NCBI GenBank assembly: GCA_023374025.1
Contig: SIJG01000016.1
Span: 1,536,642-1,600,641 of the forward strand
Source: Heterodera schachtii
Lineage: Eukaryota > Nematoda > Chromadorea > Rhabditida > Heteroderidae
Length of the DNA: 64,000 bases
Direction of reading: 5' to 3'
This document shows, piece by piece, positions 31,491-42,818 of the stretch (position 1 is its first letter; every line of letters begins with the position of its first letter). The translations under genes and the position numbers were made by a program. Below the pieces are notes generated by a model, which did no database searches, had not been told where the DNA came from, and was given only the letters and a program-made list of their open reading frames with translations.

Positions 31491-31812
31491 GTTAGGAGTA
31501 CCCATTTTGTTCATTTTCCGCATTTGAACTTCAAAAACTGTTTTTTCCTATTCCGCACCTCGGGAGAGGGCTTTTTTTCACTTTTGGCTTTAAATTAATG
31601 ACCCCATTTTCAGTTTTTAAATGGCTAATTGGTTTTATTGACATGCAAACTTAAAAAAGAATTTTGTAGCTGTGAGAAAAAAAAAATTATTCCAACGAAA
31701 GAAAATTAACAAAAGTATTTTGCAGAGAAAAAAGATAGCATCAAATCAAATTCCAATAGCATCGAATCCTTTTCCAATTGGTGAGATCGATCATTTCTCA
31801 TTAAAAATTAAT

Positions 31813-33653
31813 TCACTTTCGCGGAATCCGACGACGTTTCAATGCTTTGGCCCGCTTCTTCTCCTTCTTTTTATTCTTTTTCCTCTTGGGACGAGTGCTA
31901 AAATTAAATAAAATTTAAATTATTCTTTACAGGGAAAAGAACAAAATTTAGCTATCAAAATTTTAAAAAATTAAACATATTAAATTTTCAATAAAAAATC
32001 ATTGAACTTTTTATCAGAAAATTTCAAGAAAATTTTTTAAATTTTATTTGGATGCCAAATAAAAAAGCTATCGTGGAAAAACGAGCTGGCGCCGAAACGC
32101 GTGGATCCCATTTTATGGTATTTTTGTACCTATTTCACCCTTTACGAAGAATTTTTCCAAAAAAAAACCATTTAAAGAATTTTTATTTACATTTTGATAC
32201 ATATTTCGGTATTTTTATTATTTATTTATGCACATATTCTGATCACTTTTTGCACATATTTTTGGCAGCCCTATGAATTAGTAAGTTTTTTCGAAAATTT
32301 TCCAAAAAATCGTTAAAATTTTTTTTGGGTGCACTCCTTTTAAAGCTTACCCAGTCGAACTTTGGCCACCAAACAAATTAAATTTGACATTTTTCAAATT
32401 GGCGTCCCAAATAGCGTCGTTTTCCCACCAAACCGTCGCCGTCTCCCCAACAATTATTGGGCATCGCTTCAACAACCAACACTGTCCAAATTTTTTCTCT
32501 AATATCAGCTTTTCTTTGGTCCGTTCGTTGACCAATTCAAATTGCTCAATTGGTTTTATTGGCAGGCCAATGTCAATACGAATTTTGTAGCTAACCGAAG
32601 CGGTGGCACGGAGAAATGTCTAATTAAAGGCAATCAATCAATTATTCGTTTAATGAATCAAACACACCTCCTTGAAATCGTTGATCCAATCTAAGTCTGC
32701 GAGAAAATCCGCACAAAGCAATCGCTTTGGTTGTCCATTTTTTCTCGGCGTGTGCAACCATTTGGACAACGCTTGGCCAGCAGTTGCATTTGGTCCATCA
32801 TCAGCAATTGCATCGGGGAACAGATGCTCGGAAACGATTGAAATCAATTGATCAAGATCAGTGAGAATTGTCGGCGAAATGTGGCGTCGCATATTGTCCA
32901 AGTGATCACAGCAAGTGAGATGACGAATGCTGGGCGCAAAAATGGGCCAAATTTGACGTCCAAAAACTTCCCAAATTGGATGATTATCTTCAGTTTTGTA
33001 TGACACATTCAACTCGAATTCGGTGCCCATTCTGTCGCAGTCCCAAATTTGCTTGTTGGAACGGAGAAATTCAATGACCGAATGGTTAATGTACCTGAAA
33101 AAATATAAAATATGCTTTAATGGAGAGAGACAAATGTTTTAAGTTACGAAATCTGAAGTTGCTTAAAGCGGATTTTGTTGGGCAGCGGACGGTCGGGAAA
33201 TGGAAATGCCACAAATGTGTCATCGATTCGTACAGACAATTTCGGTTTTGGTCCTTTGTCCTTGCTAATTAGTGTCGAATTGCTAATTGTCAATTCCGAT
33301 TTGGCATCAAAATGCGTGTCCACCAAAGCATCCAAACGGTCGGAAACCATTGCCAATATGAGGCCAAGTTCAACACGTTCAAAGAACGGGAGAATGTCCA
33401 TCCAAACATCCGCACAAATCCAACTGAAATAGTGCGTAAAAATTAATGAAAAGAGAAGCCGGATGAAAACCAAAAATGGGGAACAAATACTGGAAAAAAT
33501 ACACTTTTTGTTCGAATTCGAAATTGGTCAAAACTGAGACCGGATTTGTGATCAGCGACCCCGAAAGCCTGTAAGGCTCACGAAAAATGGAAAAAGTGCC
33601 GAAAATTCTTTAAAAATTTCTCACATTTTTTTACTTAAACGTCGTCGGTTCAT
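31813..33653 (-). CDS. F1 F-box-like family protein with basic tail, 361 aa
   Basis: Exons 33653-33625, 33423-33148, 33094-32668, 32619-32351 and 31897-31813 total 1086 nt. The start exon encodes MNRRRLSKKI and uses the downstream GTGAG donor. F-box-like module: WICADVWMDILPFFERVELG, then LAMVSDRLDALVDTHF. Middle exon: YKTEDNHPIWEVFGRQIW, RRHISPTILTDLDQL, GPNATAGQALSKWLHTP. Exon 4: VNERTKEKLILEKKFGQ, WLLKRCPIIVGETA. The tail exon is read in the Lys/Arg frame (RPKRKKNKKKEKK, ALKRRRIPRK), resembling a bipartite nuclear localisation signal. The acidic frame seen in most copies is not used here. Intron 4 is about 450 nt. Confidence 0.72.
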
Positions 33654-33734
33654 TTTGCGGCAATTAGCAGCTCAATTTTGTCGTAATTTGTGATTGCAAA
33701 AAATAAAATAAGATAACTAAACGAAAATTTTGAG

Positions 33735-34430
33735 TCGGGGGCGTTTGGGCCCCCGTTTTTGGGCCCCAGGGTCGTTTGGGCCCCAAGTACAGAAAAATGA
33801 AAAATCACAGTAAAAACAACTTTTTAAATTTCAGCATAAAAATGTAAAATAAACATTTTAAAAATAAATTCAACAATAATTTTAACAATAAAAAATGTAA
33901 AAATTAAAAGAAATTCACGGGTTCATAAGGTAATTTGGACAATAAAACAAAAAATCACGGGTTCATTCGATAGTTGCGAGAAATTGCCCGGAGAAACTCC
34001 AAAATAATGTGAAAGTCGGTGCTGTTTTTGAACTCGCATCTCCAAAATTTTGTCATCCCATCAGAACTCATTTTAGCGAAGGTGTAAAGGTGGCCTTCGT
34101 AAGACAATTTTACTTTTTGTTTTTTGGTTGCAATTGGGTTAGCCATTTCTGAACAATGTCCAAATCAGAATGTACATCAAATAAAAAAATAATAGGATTT
34201 GGAATAAGTAAAATGTAAAAAAATGAGCGAATGTTAATTAAACCTAACTTATGCCAAGTGGCGAGGGATCCATCAGGCTTAGTTTTTAGAATCTTAATTT
34301 TTAAAAAAGCACATTTTTCTATTTTTAGGTTGGGGCCAAACGACCCTGGGGCCCAAACGACCCCGGGGCCCAAAAACGGGGGCCCAAACGCGGGGGCCCA
34401 AAAACGGGGGCCCAAACGCTCTGGTCCCCA
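33735..34430. mobile_element. GC-rich foldback element carrying a FLYWCH-like ORF
   Basis: Both ends consist of inverted GGGCGTTTGGGCCCCCG / GTCGTTTGGGCCCC words (33735-33785 and about 34330-34430, the right arm longer by tandem repetition). Between them is one small ORF on minus. The combination of inverted ends and a FLYWCH-like domain suggests a Mutator-like relative. Exact ends and target duplication could not be fixed. Confidence 0.5.
33955..34146 (-). CDS. FLYWCH-like zinc-finger fragment, 63 aa
   Basis: The product has KVKLSYEGHLYTFAKMSSDG then FWRCEFK, the G-x-x-Y...W-R-C order of FLYWCH DNA-binding domains that often precede MULE-type transposases. The final Cys/His pair of the domain is not visible and the frame ends soon after (AISRNYRMNP), so it is a truncated domain with no transposase core. 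Assignment from motif memory only. Confidence 0.4.
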   Translation of the reverse strand: MANPIATKKQKVKLSYEGHLYTFAKMSSDGMTKFWRCEFKNSTDFHIILEFLRAISRNYRMNP

Positions 34431-34636
34431 AAATAGATATCAATCGCTTCCTCTCGGCATGTAAATGATGAATCCGAAAGAATTTTTGATCCAAAAGAAA
34501 AAATAAAAGGACGGGTAAATCATCAAAGGCAATAAATCATCAATCAATTTAATGAAAATATGGGTAAAAGTTGATTGAGATTGATCATTCATTGGTCCCA
34601 TAAAAGGGGCAAAAATGCTGGCCCATCCATCATCAC

Positions 34637-35783
34637 CTCTTTGAAATGTTTGACCCATTCAACATTTGATGTCGCCAACTCTTCATGGATGAGCCATTCC
34701 AACTTTGATGTCTCCAACTCTTCGCTGTAACGCAATCGCTTCGGTTGTCCATCCTTTCTCGGGGTGTGCAACCATTTGGCCAACGCTTGGCCGGCAGAAG
34801 TTGCATTTGGCCCCTGATCAGCGATCAAATCGGGGAAGACCAGAACAACAGAATCGATTGATTTCAAATGATCATCATGATCAGTGAGAATTGTCGGTGA
34901 AATCAGACGAAGCAAATTGTTAGTATCAATGCTGTTTGTTGGTCCAATTTGAACGAATAAATTGGTGCCATATTTGTCCCAAATGTGCTTGTTGGCATGG
35001 AGAAATGCGAGCACAGAATGGTCAATGTAGCTGAAGAAAATATATAAATGCTTTAAATGGTAATACTGGAGAATCTGGGCTCCACCCAAAATTTTTTTCT
35101 TTCTGTTGTGAAAAGACTAACCAGGGGGTTTTCGGGGTTTCTGATCACGAATATGATATCAGATTTGCAAAAATCGTTGATTTTGAAAATCTTAGATTTT
35201 TTAATATGGTCAAATGTTGCACCCTTTTTCTAATGAACCAACCATATATGAGCAGCACTTTTTATTAGCCAAAGAGATGATAATAGAACAATCACACAAA
35301 ACATATACAAAACACTTACTACTTTGCCAATTATCAATTTTTAGAAACATTTGCCCATATTCACATAATTTCTAAAATTTATGATTTTCAAAATCAATGA
35401 TAGAATCAAAGATTTTTGCAAATCTGATATCATATTCGTGATCAGAAGCCCCGAAAACCCCCTGGTTAATCTTTTTATAACATAACAAAAAAAAAAATTT
35501 TTTTTTTTGGATGGAGCCCAGATTCTCCAGTATTACCCTTTAAATATACATAGGTACACCAAAAGTATAAGAATTACTCAATCCGAATGTCTTTAAAGCG
35601 GATTTTGTTGGGCAACGGATGGTCCGGCAACGGAAATCCCACAAAATTGCCATCAATCCGTACAGACACTTTCGGTTTTGGTCCACTGCTGCAAATTCTG
35701 ATTGATCTCCAAATTGTCAATTCGTTTTTGCCATAAAAATGCGTGTCCACCAACGCATCGAAACGGGGCGAAAGAAGCGCCAT
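34637..35783 (-). pseudogene. F1 copy truncated at both ends
   Basis: Exon 2 survives from ALLSPRFDALVDTHF (about 35783) to 35578. The first third (W-I-C-x-D to L-G-L-K) is missing and replaced by unrelated AT-rich sequence. Exon 3 (35030-34637) is open but lacks the IWDVFVRQIWPIF block and carries a short internal duplication (SKLEWLIHEELATSNVEW). Exons 4-5 are absent, and intron 2 holds the MITE 35059-35537. Not expected to be functional. Confidence 0.6.
35059..35537. mobile_element. 479-bp GGTAATACTGG-type MITE in intron 2
   Basis: Inverted termini GGTAATACTGGAGAATCTGG on both sides. CTTTAAAT at 35051-35058 and 35538-35545 is an exact 8-bp target duplication. Both arms carry CTGATCACGAATATGATATC or its complement. 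No ORF. Confidence 0.8.
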
Positions 35784-36062
35784 TCAATTAAAAAATGAAC
35801 ATAACGCCATAATATTCATAAAATGATTAAATTCAAAATCTTTTTGAAATGTCTTTGCATTTTTACGAAAAATTCAGCGTAAAATGTAATTTTAATGCAT
35901 ACAACGTCATAACCTACTGATCATGATTCTGGCTGGCATCTCTAATAAAATTCGAAAACAATCAGACAAATAAATGTGTAAGAAGCAACAAAGCATTTAT
36001 TTATGAGAGAGAATAAGCATCAAATCCATTTGAAATAATTATTGTAATTCACTTCCGCGCAC

Positions 36063-37323
36063 TCAGACGACATTTTGGTTGCTATTATCCGCTTCTTCGT
36101 CCGTTGATGGTGGAGACAATGGCCTGAAATTGAGTTTTTATTTTTCAACAAAATCAAATTCTGTTCATTGCTGTTCCTTACCCAATGCTATTATTGCCAC
36201 GCCATAATTCAAATTTGACATTGTTCAATTTGCCGTCCCAATTTCCGTCGTTTTCCCACTGAACCGTCTCCCCAATTGGGCATCGCTTCAACAGCCAATA
36301 AAAAGTGTCTTCATTTATTAGTGTCAGCTTTTCTTTGGTCCGTTCATTCACCAATTCAAATGGCTTATACACTTTTATGGCATGGTCAATTCGAATAATG
36401 TAACTGGCGGAAGAAGTGGCACGGGGAAATGCCTTAAATAAAAAGAAAGCGCAAATTAAAGGTAATTAATTAATTAGTCAGTCAGTTGTTTAATGAAATA
36501 TGGCCGGCCACCTCTTTGAAATTGTTGACCCATTTAAGATTTGGTGGATTCGAATAATAACGATAAAACAATCGCTTTGGTTGTCCGTCTTTGCTCGGCG
36601 TGTGTAACCATTTGGACAACACTTGGCCAGCAGTTGCATTTGGTCCATCGTCAGCAATTTCATCGGGGCACAGACGACCGGAATCAATTGAATTCAGATG
36701 ATCAAGATCAGTGAGAATTGTTGGTGAAGTGTGACGACGCAAATTGTCCAAATCTTCAGTAGTGTAAAAAGTCAAATGGCGAAGGTTTGTCGTAAGAATT
36801 GGCCAAATTTGACGGACAAAAACATCCCAAATTGGTTGAATATTTGCAATAGACAACTCCAATTTGGTGCCCATTCTGTCCCAAATGTGCTGGTTGGAAC
36901 GGAGAAATGCAATGACGGAGTGGTCAATGTAGCTGAAGAAACATACAAATGCTTTAATATACAAAAAAGTTTAAAATTACTCAATCAGAATGATACGAAA
37001 GCGAATTTTGTTGGGCAACGGATGGTCCGGCAGAGGAAATGCCATAAATGTGCCATTGATCCATACAGACAGTTTCGGTTCTGGTCCTCCGTCCTTGTGA
37101 ATTCTTATGTAATTCCAAATTGTCAATTCCGTTTTTCCATCAAAATGCGCGTCCACCAAAACATCGAAACGGTCGGAAAGCAATGCCATTTTGAGTCCAA
37201 GTTGAGCATGGTCAAAAGATGGAAGAATGTCCATCCAAACGTCGCCACAAATCCAACTGAAATGAGAAATTAGGTGAAAAAATTTGTAATTTTATTTACG
37301 AAAATTCCTTACCGTCTGTTCAT
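36063..37323 (-). CDS. F1 F-box-like family protein, complete, 339 aa
   Basis: Exons 37323-37313, 37256-36981, 36932-36512, 36432-36182 and 36123-36063 sum to 1020 nt. 11-nt start exon (MNR). F-box-like: WICGDVWMDILPSF, LGLKMALLSDRFDVLVDAHF. Middle exon: MGTKLELSIANIQPIWDVFV, SPTILTDLDHLNSIDSGRL, GPNATAGQVLSKWLHTP. Exon 4: VNERTKEKLTLINEDTFYW, LLKRCPIGETVQW. Acidic tail PLSPPSTDEEADNSNQNVV, nearly the same as the tail of the gene at 3472-4749, so these two are close relatives. A piece of its exon 3/intron 3 is copied at 2800-2915. Confidence 0.76.
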
Positions 37324-37421
37324 TTTTTTGTTACAATTTTGCACAGTTTTGTCGTAAGTTGTGATTGTTAACAAAGTAAAAAACTTTCTGTATATTCCTA
37401 AAAGTAAGCAGAAAAAGATTT

Positions 37422-37787
37422 GGCTCTAGTGCACTTTATGAGTCCAATCAATTGACAATACCTGGTTTTTATACAATAACTTTGTTCATGTTTGAACAAA
37501 CCCTATCTTTTTGGTAGCATTCGAAAGCACAAAGTCTGAATTATATGTAATAATACGAGAAAACAATATAATTCTAACAGTTAAAGAAAGTTACAAACCA
37601 AAATAACCAACAATTACTTAATTAGTCAGATCTTTTTTCGTAATTGCCTAAACGCTGCGATTTTATACATTTTAGCTTCGTTAGACTTTATGCTTTCGAA
37701 TGCTACCAAAAAGATTGGGTTTGTCCAAACATGAACAAAGTTATTGTATAAAAACCAGTGATTGGACTCATAAAGTGCACTAAAGCC
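37422..37787. mobile_element. 366-bp MITE, GGCTCTAGTGC termini
   Basis: Left GGCTCTAGTGCACTTTATGA, right complement GGCTTTAGTGCACTTTATGA; arms of about 110 bp match through TACAATAACTTTGTTCATG and TTTTTGGTAGCATTCGAAAG. AAAGATTT at 37414-37421 and 37788-37795 is an 8-bp target duplication. Shortened relatives with TTTTATGAGTCCAATTG lie in the last introns of two F2 copies (about 41800-41885 and 45345-45475). Confidence 0.78.
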
Positions 37788-38095
37788 AAAGATTTTTTGA
37801 TTTGATTGCTTTATCCATTTTATAATCAAATCAACAATTTATAAAATTCTAAGCAGGAAAACTTAGTTGACTTTTGATTTGGGCAAACATTTTTTCCCAA
37901 CGATCGGTTTTTCATATTATTTCAAACAAAAAATTTAATGGGAAAGGTCTGCCGGTGCCGAAAGACTCTGCCGAGTAAATTTTGTAAAACATTTTGAATA
38001 AAAAACAAGTTTTGGCACAAATTTTGCAAATTTAAAGGGAATGGGGTCCGAACCTTTTAAAAACACTGCGAGTTATTTTTGTTGTTAAGATACGC

Positions 38096-38419
38096 GGTAC
38101 TTATGCACTTTAAAGACCATAAAAAATAAAAATTATTTTTTAATCATATAAAAATTTTCTAGGAGGTTTTCGGGGTCGCTGATCACGAATCTGACATACA
38201 ATTCGACCAAATTCAAATCCCTAACCCGTATTCTAGTTACAACGTAAAATGATTTTTGAAAATTTGAATTTTCGAGTTTTTGTTCGAATACGGGTTCGGG
38301 GTTCGAATTTGGTCGAAATGTATGTCAAATTCGTGATCAGCGACCCCGAAAACTTCCTAGAAAATTTTTATGATCTAAAAAAATTTTATTTTTTATGGTC
38401 TGTAAAGTGCATTAGTACC
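38096..38419. mobile_element. 324-bp MITE, GGTACTTATGC termini
   Basis: Left GGTACTTATGCACTTTAAAG, right complement GGTACTAATGCACTTTACAG. AGATACGC at 38088-38095 and 38420-38427 is an exact 8-bp target duplication. The arms contain TTTTCGGGGTCGCTGATCAC and the centre is a GTTCGAATACGG hairpin. Confidence 0.8.
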
Positions 38420-38582
38420 AGATACGCATTCTATACAGGACAGGGATTTTCAAAAAAAAGATTTTACCAAGTGTATTTTTTGAAAAATTCGTAAATATTT
38501 TTGATTTTTCAAAAAAAACAGCATAAAATGCCATAAAGCGAAAAATTTAAAAAATACTTTTTAAATTTTTATACATAGTCAC

Positions 38583-38940
38583 TCGGTTTACCTCAGTTCG
38601 GCCCTCACGGTTCGGCCGTCACGATTCGGCCGGCACGGTTCGGCCCCAGCGTGTTTTTCCAATATAACTTTCTATAACTTTTTTCTTGGTAATCCAAATC
38701 CAGCATTGTTGGAATCATTCGAAAGCTTAACATGTTTAGCAGCTTTTTCTAAGCTATTGCTTAGCGATTAGACAATTACCAAAAAAGTTATACATGAAAC
38801 TTGCGAATGATACCAAGATTATTGGATTTGGATTATAAATAAAAAAGCTATCGTGGAAAAACACGCTGGGGCCGAACCGTGCCGGCCGAATCGTGACGGC
38901 CGAACCGTGAGGGCCGAACTGTGACGGCCGAACTGAGCGA
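38583..38940. repeat. Foldback element of tandem GTTCGGCC words
   Basis: The left arm (about 38583-38660) holds CAGTTCGGCCCTCACGG, GTTCGGCCGTCACG, ATTCGGCCGGCACGG, then CCAGCGTGTTTTTCC. The right arm (about 38860-38940) is its complement with one extra unit. The middle is AT-rich (about 200 bp). A terminus of the same kind (GTGGAAAAACGAGCTGG) is at about 32072. Confidence 0.6.
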
Positions 38941-39044
38941 GTCCGTTAACAAAGCATTTCTGACGAGAAAAAGAGAGCATCAAATCAAATTCCAATTGGT
39001 GAGATCGTCGATCATTTCTCAAATATAATTAATTTTCATTGCTT

Positions 39045-39500
39045 TCATTCGTCCGCTTTTTCTTTTTCTTCTTCCGCTGCTGGTGGCGACAATGGCCTAA
39101 ATAATTTTTTTTTAATTTTTCGACAAAATCAAAATGAATGCTGTCGCATCAGAGTCTCACCCAATGCAATTAATGCCACCCCAGAAAATAAATTTGACAT
39201 TGTTCAAATTGTCATCCAAATTTTCGTCGATTTCCCACTGATCCGTCGCCGCCTTTTCACTAATTGGACACCGTTTCAACAGCCAATCACCACCACCATA
39301 AAGTGACATTTCCTCCAGCGTCAGCTTCTCATTTGTTCGTTCGTTCACCAATTCAAATGGCTCGGCGTATGCGAACAGTTTAAATTGAACGGTGTAACTG
39401 ACCGAAGTCGTCTTCCCATTGATTCGTCGCCGCCGTCTTCCCAACAATTATTGGACATCGTTTCAACAGCAAATTATGCTCGGATTCTTCCCACAATGTC
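39045..39500 (-). pseudogene. F1 orphan exons 4 and 5
   Basis: Exon 4 (about 39447-39163) is open: VNERTNEKLTLEEMSLYGGG, WLLKRCPISEKAATDQW, ending with a GTGAG donor. Tail exon 39095-39045 is acidic (PLSPPAAEEEKEKADE). Upstream of exon 4 a second partial exon-4 fragment is fused (39400-39500, a repeat of the I-V-G-E-T-A and L-K-R-C-P region). No exons 1-3. Confidence 0.55.
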
Positions 39501-39709
39501 AGCTTTAAGCTATAATTGCAAAAAAGGACTGCTTTTAAAATAAGAACTGTGATTTATTTGAACGGATAAATGTGAGCCGAGAGTGGTCAGTGTGAAAAAG
39601 GAAAAAATTCTGCGCTAATATTTTAGTATAAAAATGCCCTTTTTTCTTCCCCTCTTCATTCCATTCTCTCATTATTCTCCCTACATTTCCGATCATTTTG
39701 TTGCTGCAA

Positions 39710-42008
39710 ATGTCTTCAGAACAAATTCTGTATGTTTTTTTCATACGTTTCGCATTTATTTTGCTCAAATTGTGGCCAGAATTTGTGAGATGAAAATTTC
39801 AAAGTCACTTTTGAAAGATTATACAAATTTTTAGAGGCTAAAACTTCACATTTTACGGTAAATATTGATCATAGTCACCAAACTCAAAATTGCTTAAAAC
39901 GGTCAGAATCGATGTAAAAAGGTTAGAAATGGGTCGGAAAAATAGAATTGGGGGCGCGCTTGCCCTTTTTCAGGCTGAAAAAGTGCCGGAATTGGAGTGC
40001 CAAACTCAGCTGGGACTCAATTGACCGCACAATAAAAACACTCAAATACATTTTAAATCATTTTTCTAGGGTATTTTGTGGCGCTGATCACGAATATGAC
40101 ATTTGTTTTTCAAAATTTCGAATCCCGAACCCGGTTCGAACCGGTTCAAAACTCGAAAATTGAGAGATTTGGCACTATAACTTTTTAAATGATCGAACAC
40201 TGACAAATTTGGTATCATTCGAACTCTCGCAAAAGGGAGCATGCGAAGACGGAGCAAGTAGTGGGGCGAGACGGAGGGCGGAGGAAAAAGTCTGACGAGC
40301 GCCACAGGCGGTTGACTGCGGGGGCCCGAAGGGCCCCCGCCAATCAGTCAACCGCCTGCGGATCACGCGCGGACTTCTTCCGTAGCCCGTAGTCTCGCCC
40401 CACCTACTGGCCGCCGTAGTCGAGTGTGCGGCGGTTTTTTAGCGCAATAAGCTAAATTCAATCTTTTATATTTGACGTTCTTTTAAAAACCCCTAAAAAT
40501 TGTTTTTGTTTTAATTTATAAATTTTAAATTTTGTTCGAATTAGGGTTCGGGTTTCGGAATTTTGCAAAATAAAGGTCATATTCGTGATCAGCGCCACAA
40601 ATTACCCTAGAAAATTATTTAAAATGTCTTTTGAGTGCTTTTTATCGTGCGGTCATTTGAGTCCCAGCTGAGTTTGGCACTCCAATTCCGGCACTTTTTC
40701 AGCCTGAAAAAGGGCAAGCGCGCCCCCAATTCTATTTTTCCGACCCATTTCTAACCTTTTTACATCGATTCTGACCTTTTTTAAGCAATTTTGAGTTTGG
40801 TGACTATGATCAATATTTTCCCATTTTACTCTTTCGTCTTTAACCTTTGACCATTTCATTGCTTTTTCCTTTCCTTCCATTAATTCATTAATTTCCCAAA
40901 TTCATTTCTTTCAGTTTGTGTGCCCTGTCTCTTATTCTGTTGGTCGAATGTGCCACCATTCTTTGGATCAATTTTGACCATGTCAAAAAACGACTAAGCC
41001 CTCACAAAAAAGAAATGTAAAAAATTCAACAAAAAATTTGAAAAATTCTTCATTTTTTCAGCTTTATCTGCGGCGATTGTTGGCTTTTGGTGTTCGATTT
41101 TCTTGCGCCTTCCCAACTTGGCCTTGGAATTGCACTGGTCAACCGCCGCTTTGACTTCATCGTCGACGAACATTTCAAAACGCGCAAATGGAAATTGGGC
41201 TTTATGCGAATTTGCCACAAAATTGGAGAGAATGGCACCAAACAAATGCAAATTGTAAATTCCGATGAAAATCCATTGCCAATCCCGCAAAATCCGTTGC
41301 CGAACAAAGTCATCGGATTCCGAGGCATTACAATCGCGTAAAAATTTGATTCGATTGGAAATGTTTTATCCAAATTTTCTGCTTTTCAGTTACATCGATC
41401 AAAATGTCATCGCATTTCTCCGCCTTTTCCACCGTTTTTTTCGCCTTTTCTTCAATATACTTGGACATTATCACTGAAAATGTTCGCATTTTGGACTACT
41501 TTTTGCTCAACATTTGGCCAATGTTTCGCCTTTCTATTCATATGCTGTTTTTGAATTCCATCGCTTTTCGCCGTTTCCGCCAATTGGCCCCGTCACTTCT
41601 CAACGATTGTCCATCCCTTTACACTGTCATTTTCGATAACGGCATTCTCCCGGAATTTCCGCCCGATGAAAGTGCCAATGCGTCGGATATGTGTGGGAAG
41701 AATTGAGTGCTCGACAGAACCCAATTGATATTCGGATCAGCGATGGAGGATTCGACAACGGGTGAATAAATGATTTCTTTTTTTTTTTGTGTTTTATGAG
41801 TCCAATTGCTTAGACTTTGTGCTTTCAAATGGTACCAAAAATGTACGGTTATGGACAGAAATAGTTGGTTGGACTCATAAAATGCCATTGAACTCATAAA
41901 ATGCCAATGACTTATAATTGCAACCGAATCATCGTTTTTTTCAGTCTTCTCGACGACGCTTCTCCCGGGGCGAGTGATCAACAGAAGAATGAATTAATTG
42001 ATTGGTGA
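39710..42008 (+). pseudogene. F2 membrane-anchored F-box-like copy, broken
   Basis: Exon 1 39710-39729 (MSSEQI). Exon 2 40915-41016 (hydrophobic LCALSLILLVECATILWI, then KKRLSPHKKE). Exon 3 41062-41337 (FICGDCWLLVFDFLAPSQLG, IALVNRRFDFIVDEHFKTRK). Exon 4 from 41390 has a seventh T in a T run near 41440, shifting the frame. It is then fused from SANASD (about 41690) directly to the end of exon 5 (QNPIDIRISDGGFDNG), losing roughly 450 bp. The last exon is 41945-42008. Intron 1 is enlarged by the 965-bp element 39857-40821. Confidence 0.65.
39857..40821. mobile_element. 965-bp foldback element with about 290-bp arms
   Basis: Left GGTAAATATTGATCATAGTC, right complement GGAAAATATTGATCATAGTC; the arms match to about 40150 and from about 40530. 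CATTTTAC at 39849-39856 and 40822-40829 is an exact 8-bp target duplication. The centre is GC-rich with a second palindrome (GGCGGTTGACTGCGGG, CCCGC, TCAGTCAACCGCC). The arms include GCGCTGATCACGAATATGAC. It sits in intron 1 of the F2 copy. Confidence 0.8.
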
Positions 42009-42818
42009 CGAAATTGTCTGACTGAAATGATGTTGGCAATTTGCCATTTAATTATTGCCTAATTGTTTGTTTGTTTGTATTTGACCTTTGCTTGCACGCA
42101 AATGCGTTTCCATTGTATTTTATGTGTATATAAGTGAAATTCATTGTGAGTAATTAATCGTTGATAAAATGGCTAATAATAAAAACGGTAAAAGCTGCGC
42201 ATATATAGAGAATGATCAATAGGAATGCTTACCGAAAACTTCCTAAGATTTGCGACTTACCCACGAATCCGAAAACTACAAGACACAAATATTCAAAGAC
42301 TTGATGAAAAATCGGGTCAATAGCATCTCGTACAATAAATTTTTACAAAATAAAGCCTAAGCTTAGGGCTAAGCCTAGGCTCAACGTAAGCTTAATCCAA
42401 AAGCTTATGCTTATTCTAAGCTTTTATAAAAAAAAGTCGATTGTACGAATTGCCATGAACCCGAAAAAATCATAAATAGACAAAAGAAAAGACAAGAAAA
42501 AAAAATTTAAAATTTATTTTTCCTCGAGAGCGCAATTCTGCAGTATTACCCAATCAATGACCAAATTCATTTTCTTAAATGGCTCAATTGGTATTTTTGA
42601 CACGCAAAACTTAAAAAGAATGCTTAGGCTTAAACTGTTCAATTAATCTCCAAATGTGTGTTTTATTCGAATGAAAGAAAATCAACAAAAGCATTTCTGA
42701 GAGAATAAATGAGCATCAAATCAATTCCAATCCGTGAGATCGATAATTTCTCAAATTTAATTAATTAATTCATTTCAACGCAATTAGACGACATTTTCAC
42801 AAATAATCACTCATTCCG
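42009..42818. other. Intergenic; block duplicated at 52.75-53.10 kb
   Basis: 42100-42430 is AT-rich with clustered AAGCTTA/TAAGCTT words (42355-42430). 42465-42818 matches 52745-53095 closely (CGAGAGCGCAATTCTGCAG, GGCTCAATTGGTATTTTTGA, GCATTTCTGAGAGAATAAAT). This shows that the 3' flanks of two F1 copies come from one duplicated segment. Confidence 0.55.

Noticed and set aside
34231..34494. Pro/Gly-rich ORFs on both strands (GPKNGGPNAGAQ, GPPFLGP)
   Set aside because: Translation of the GTTTGGGCCCC tandem array at the end of the foldback element; no independent evidence of coding.
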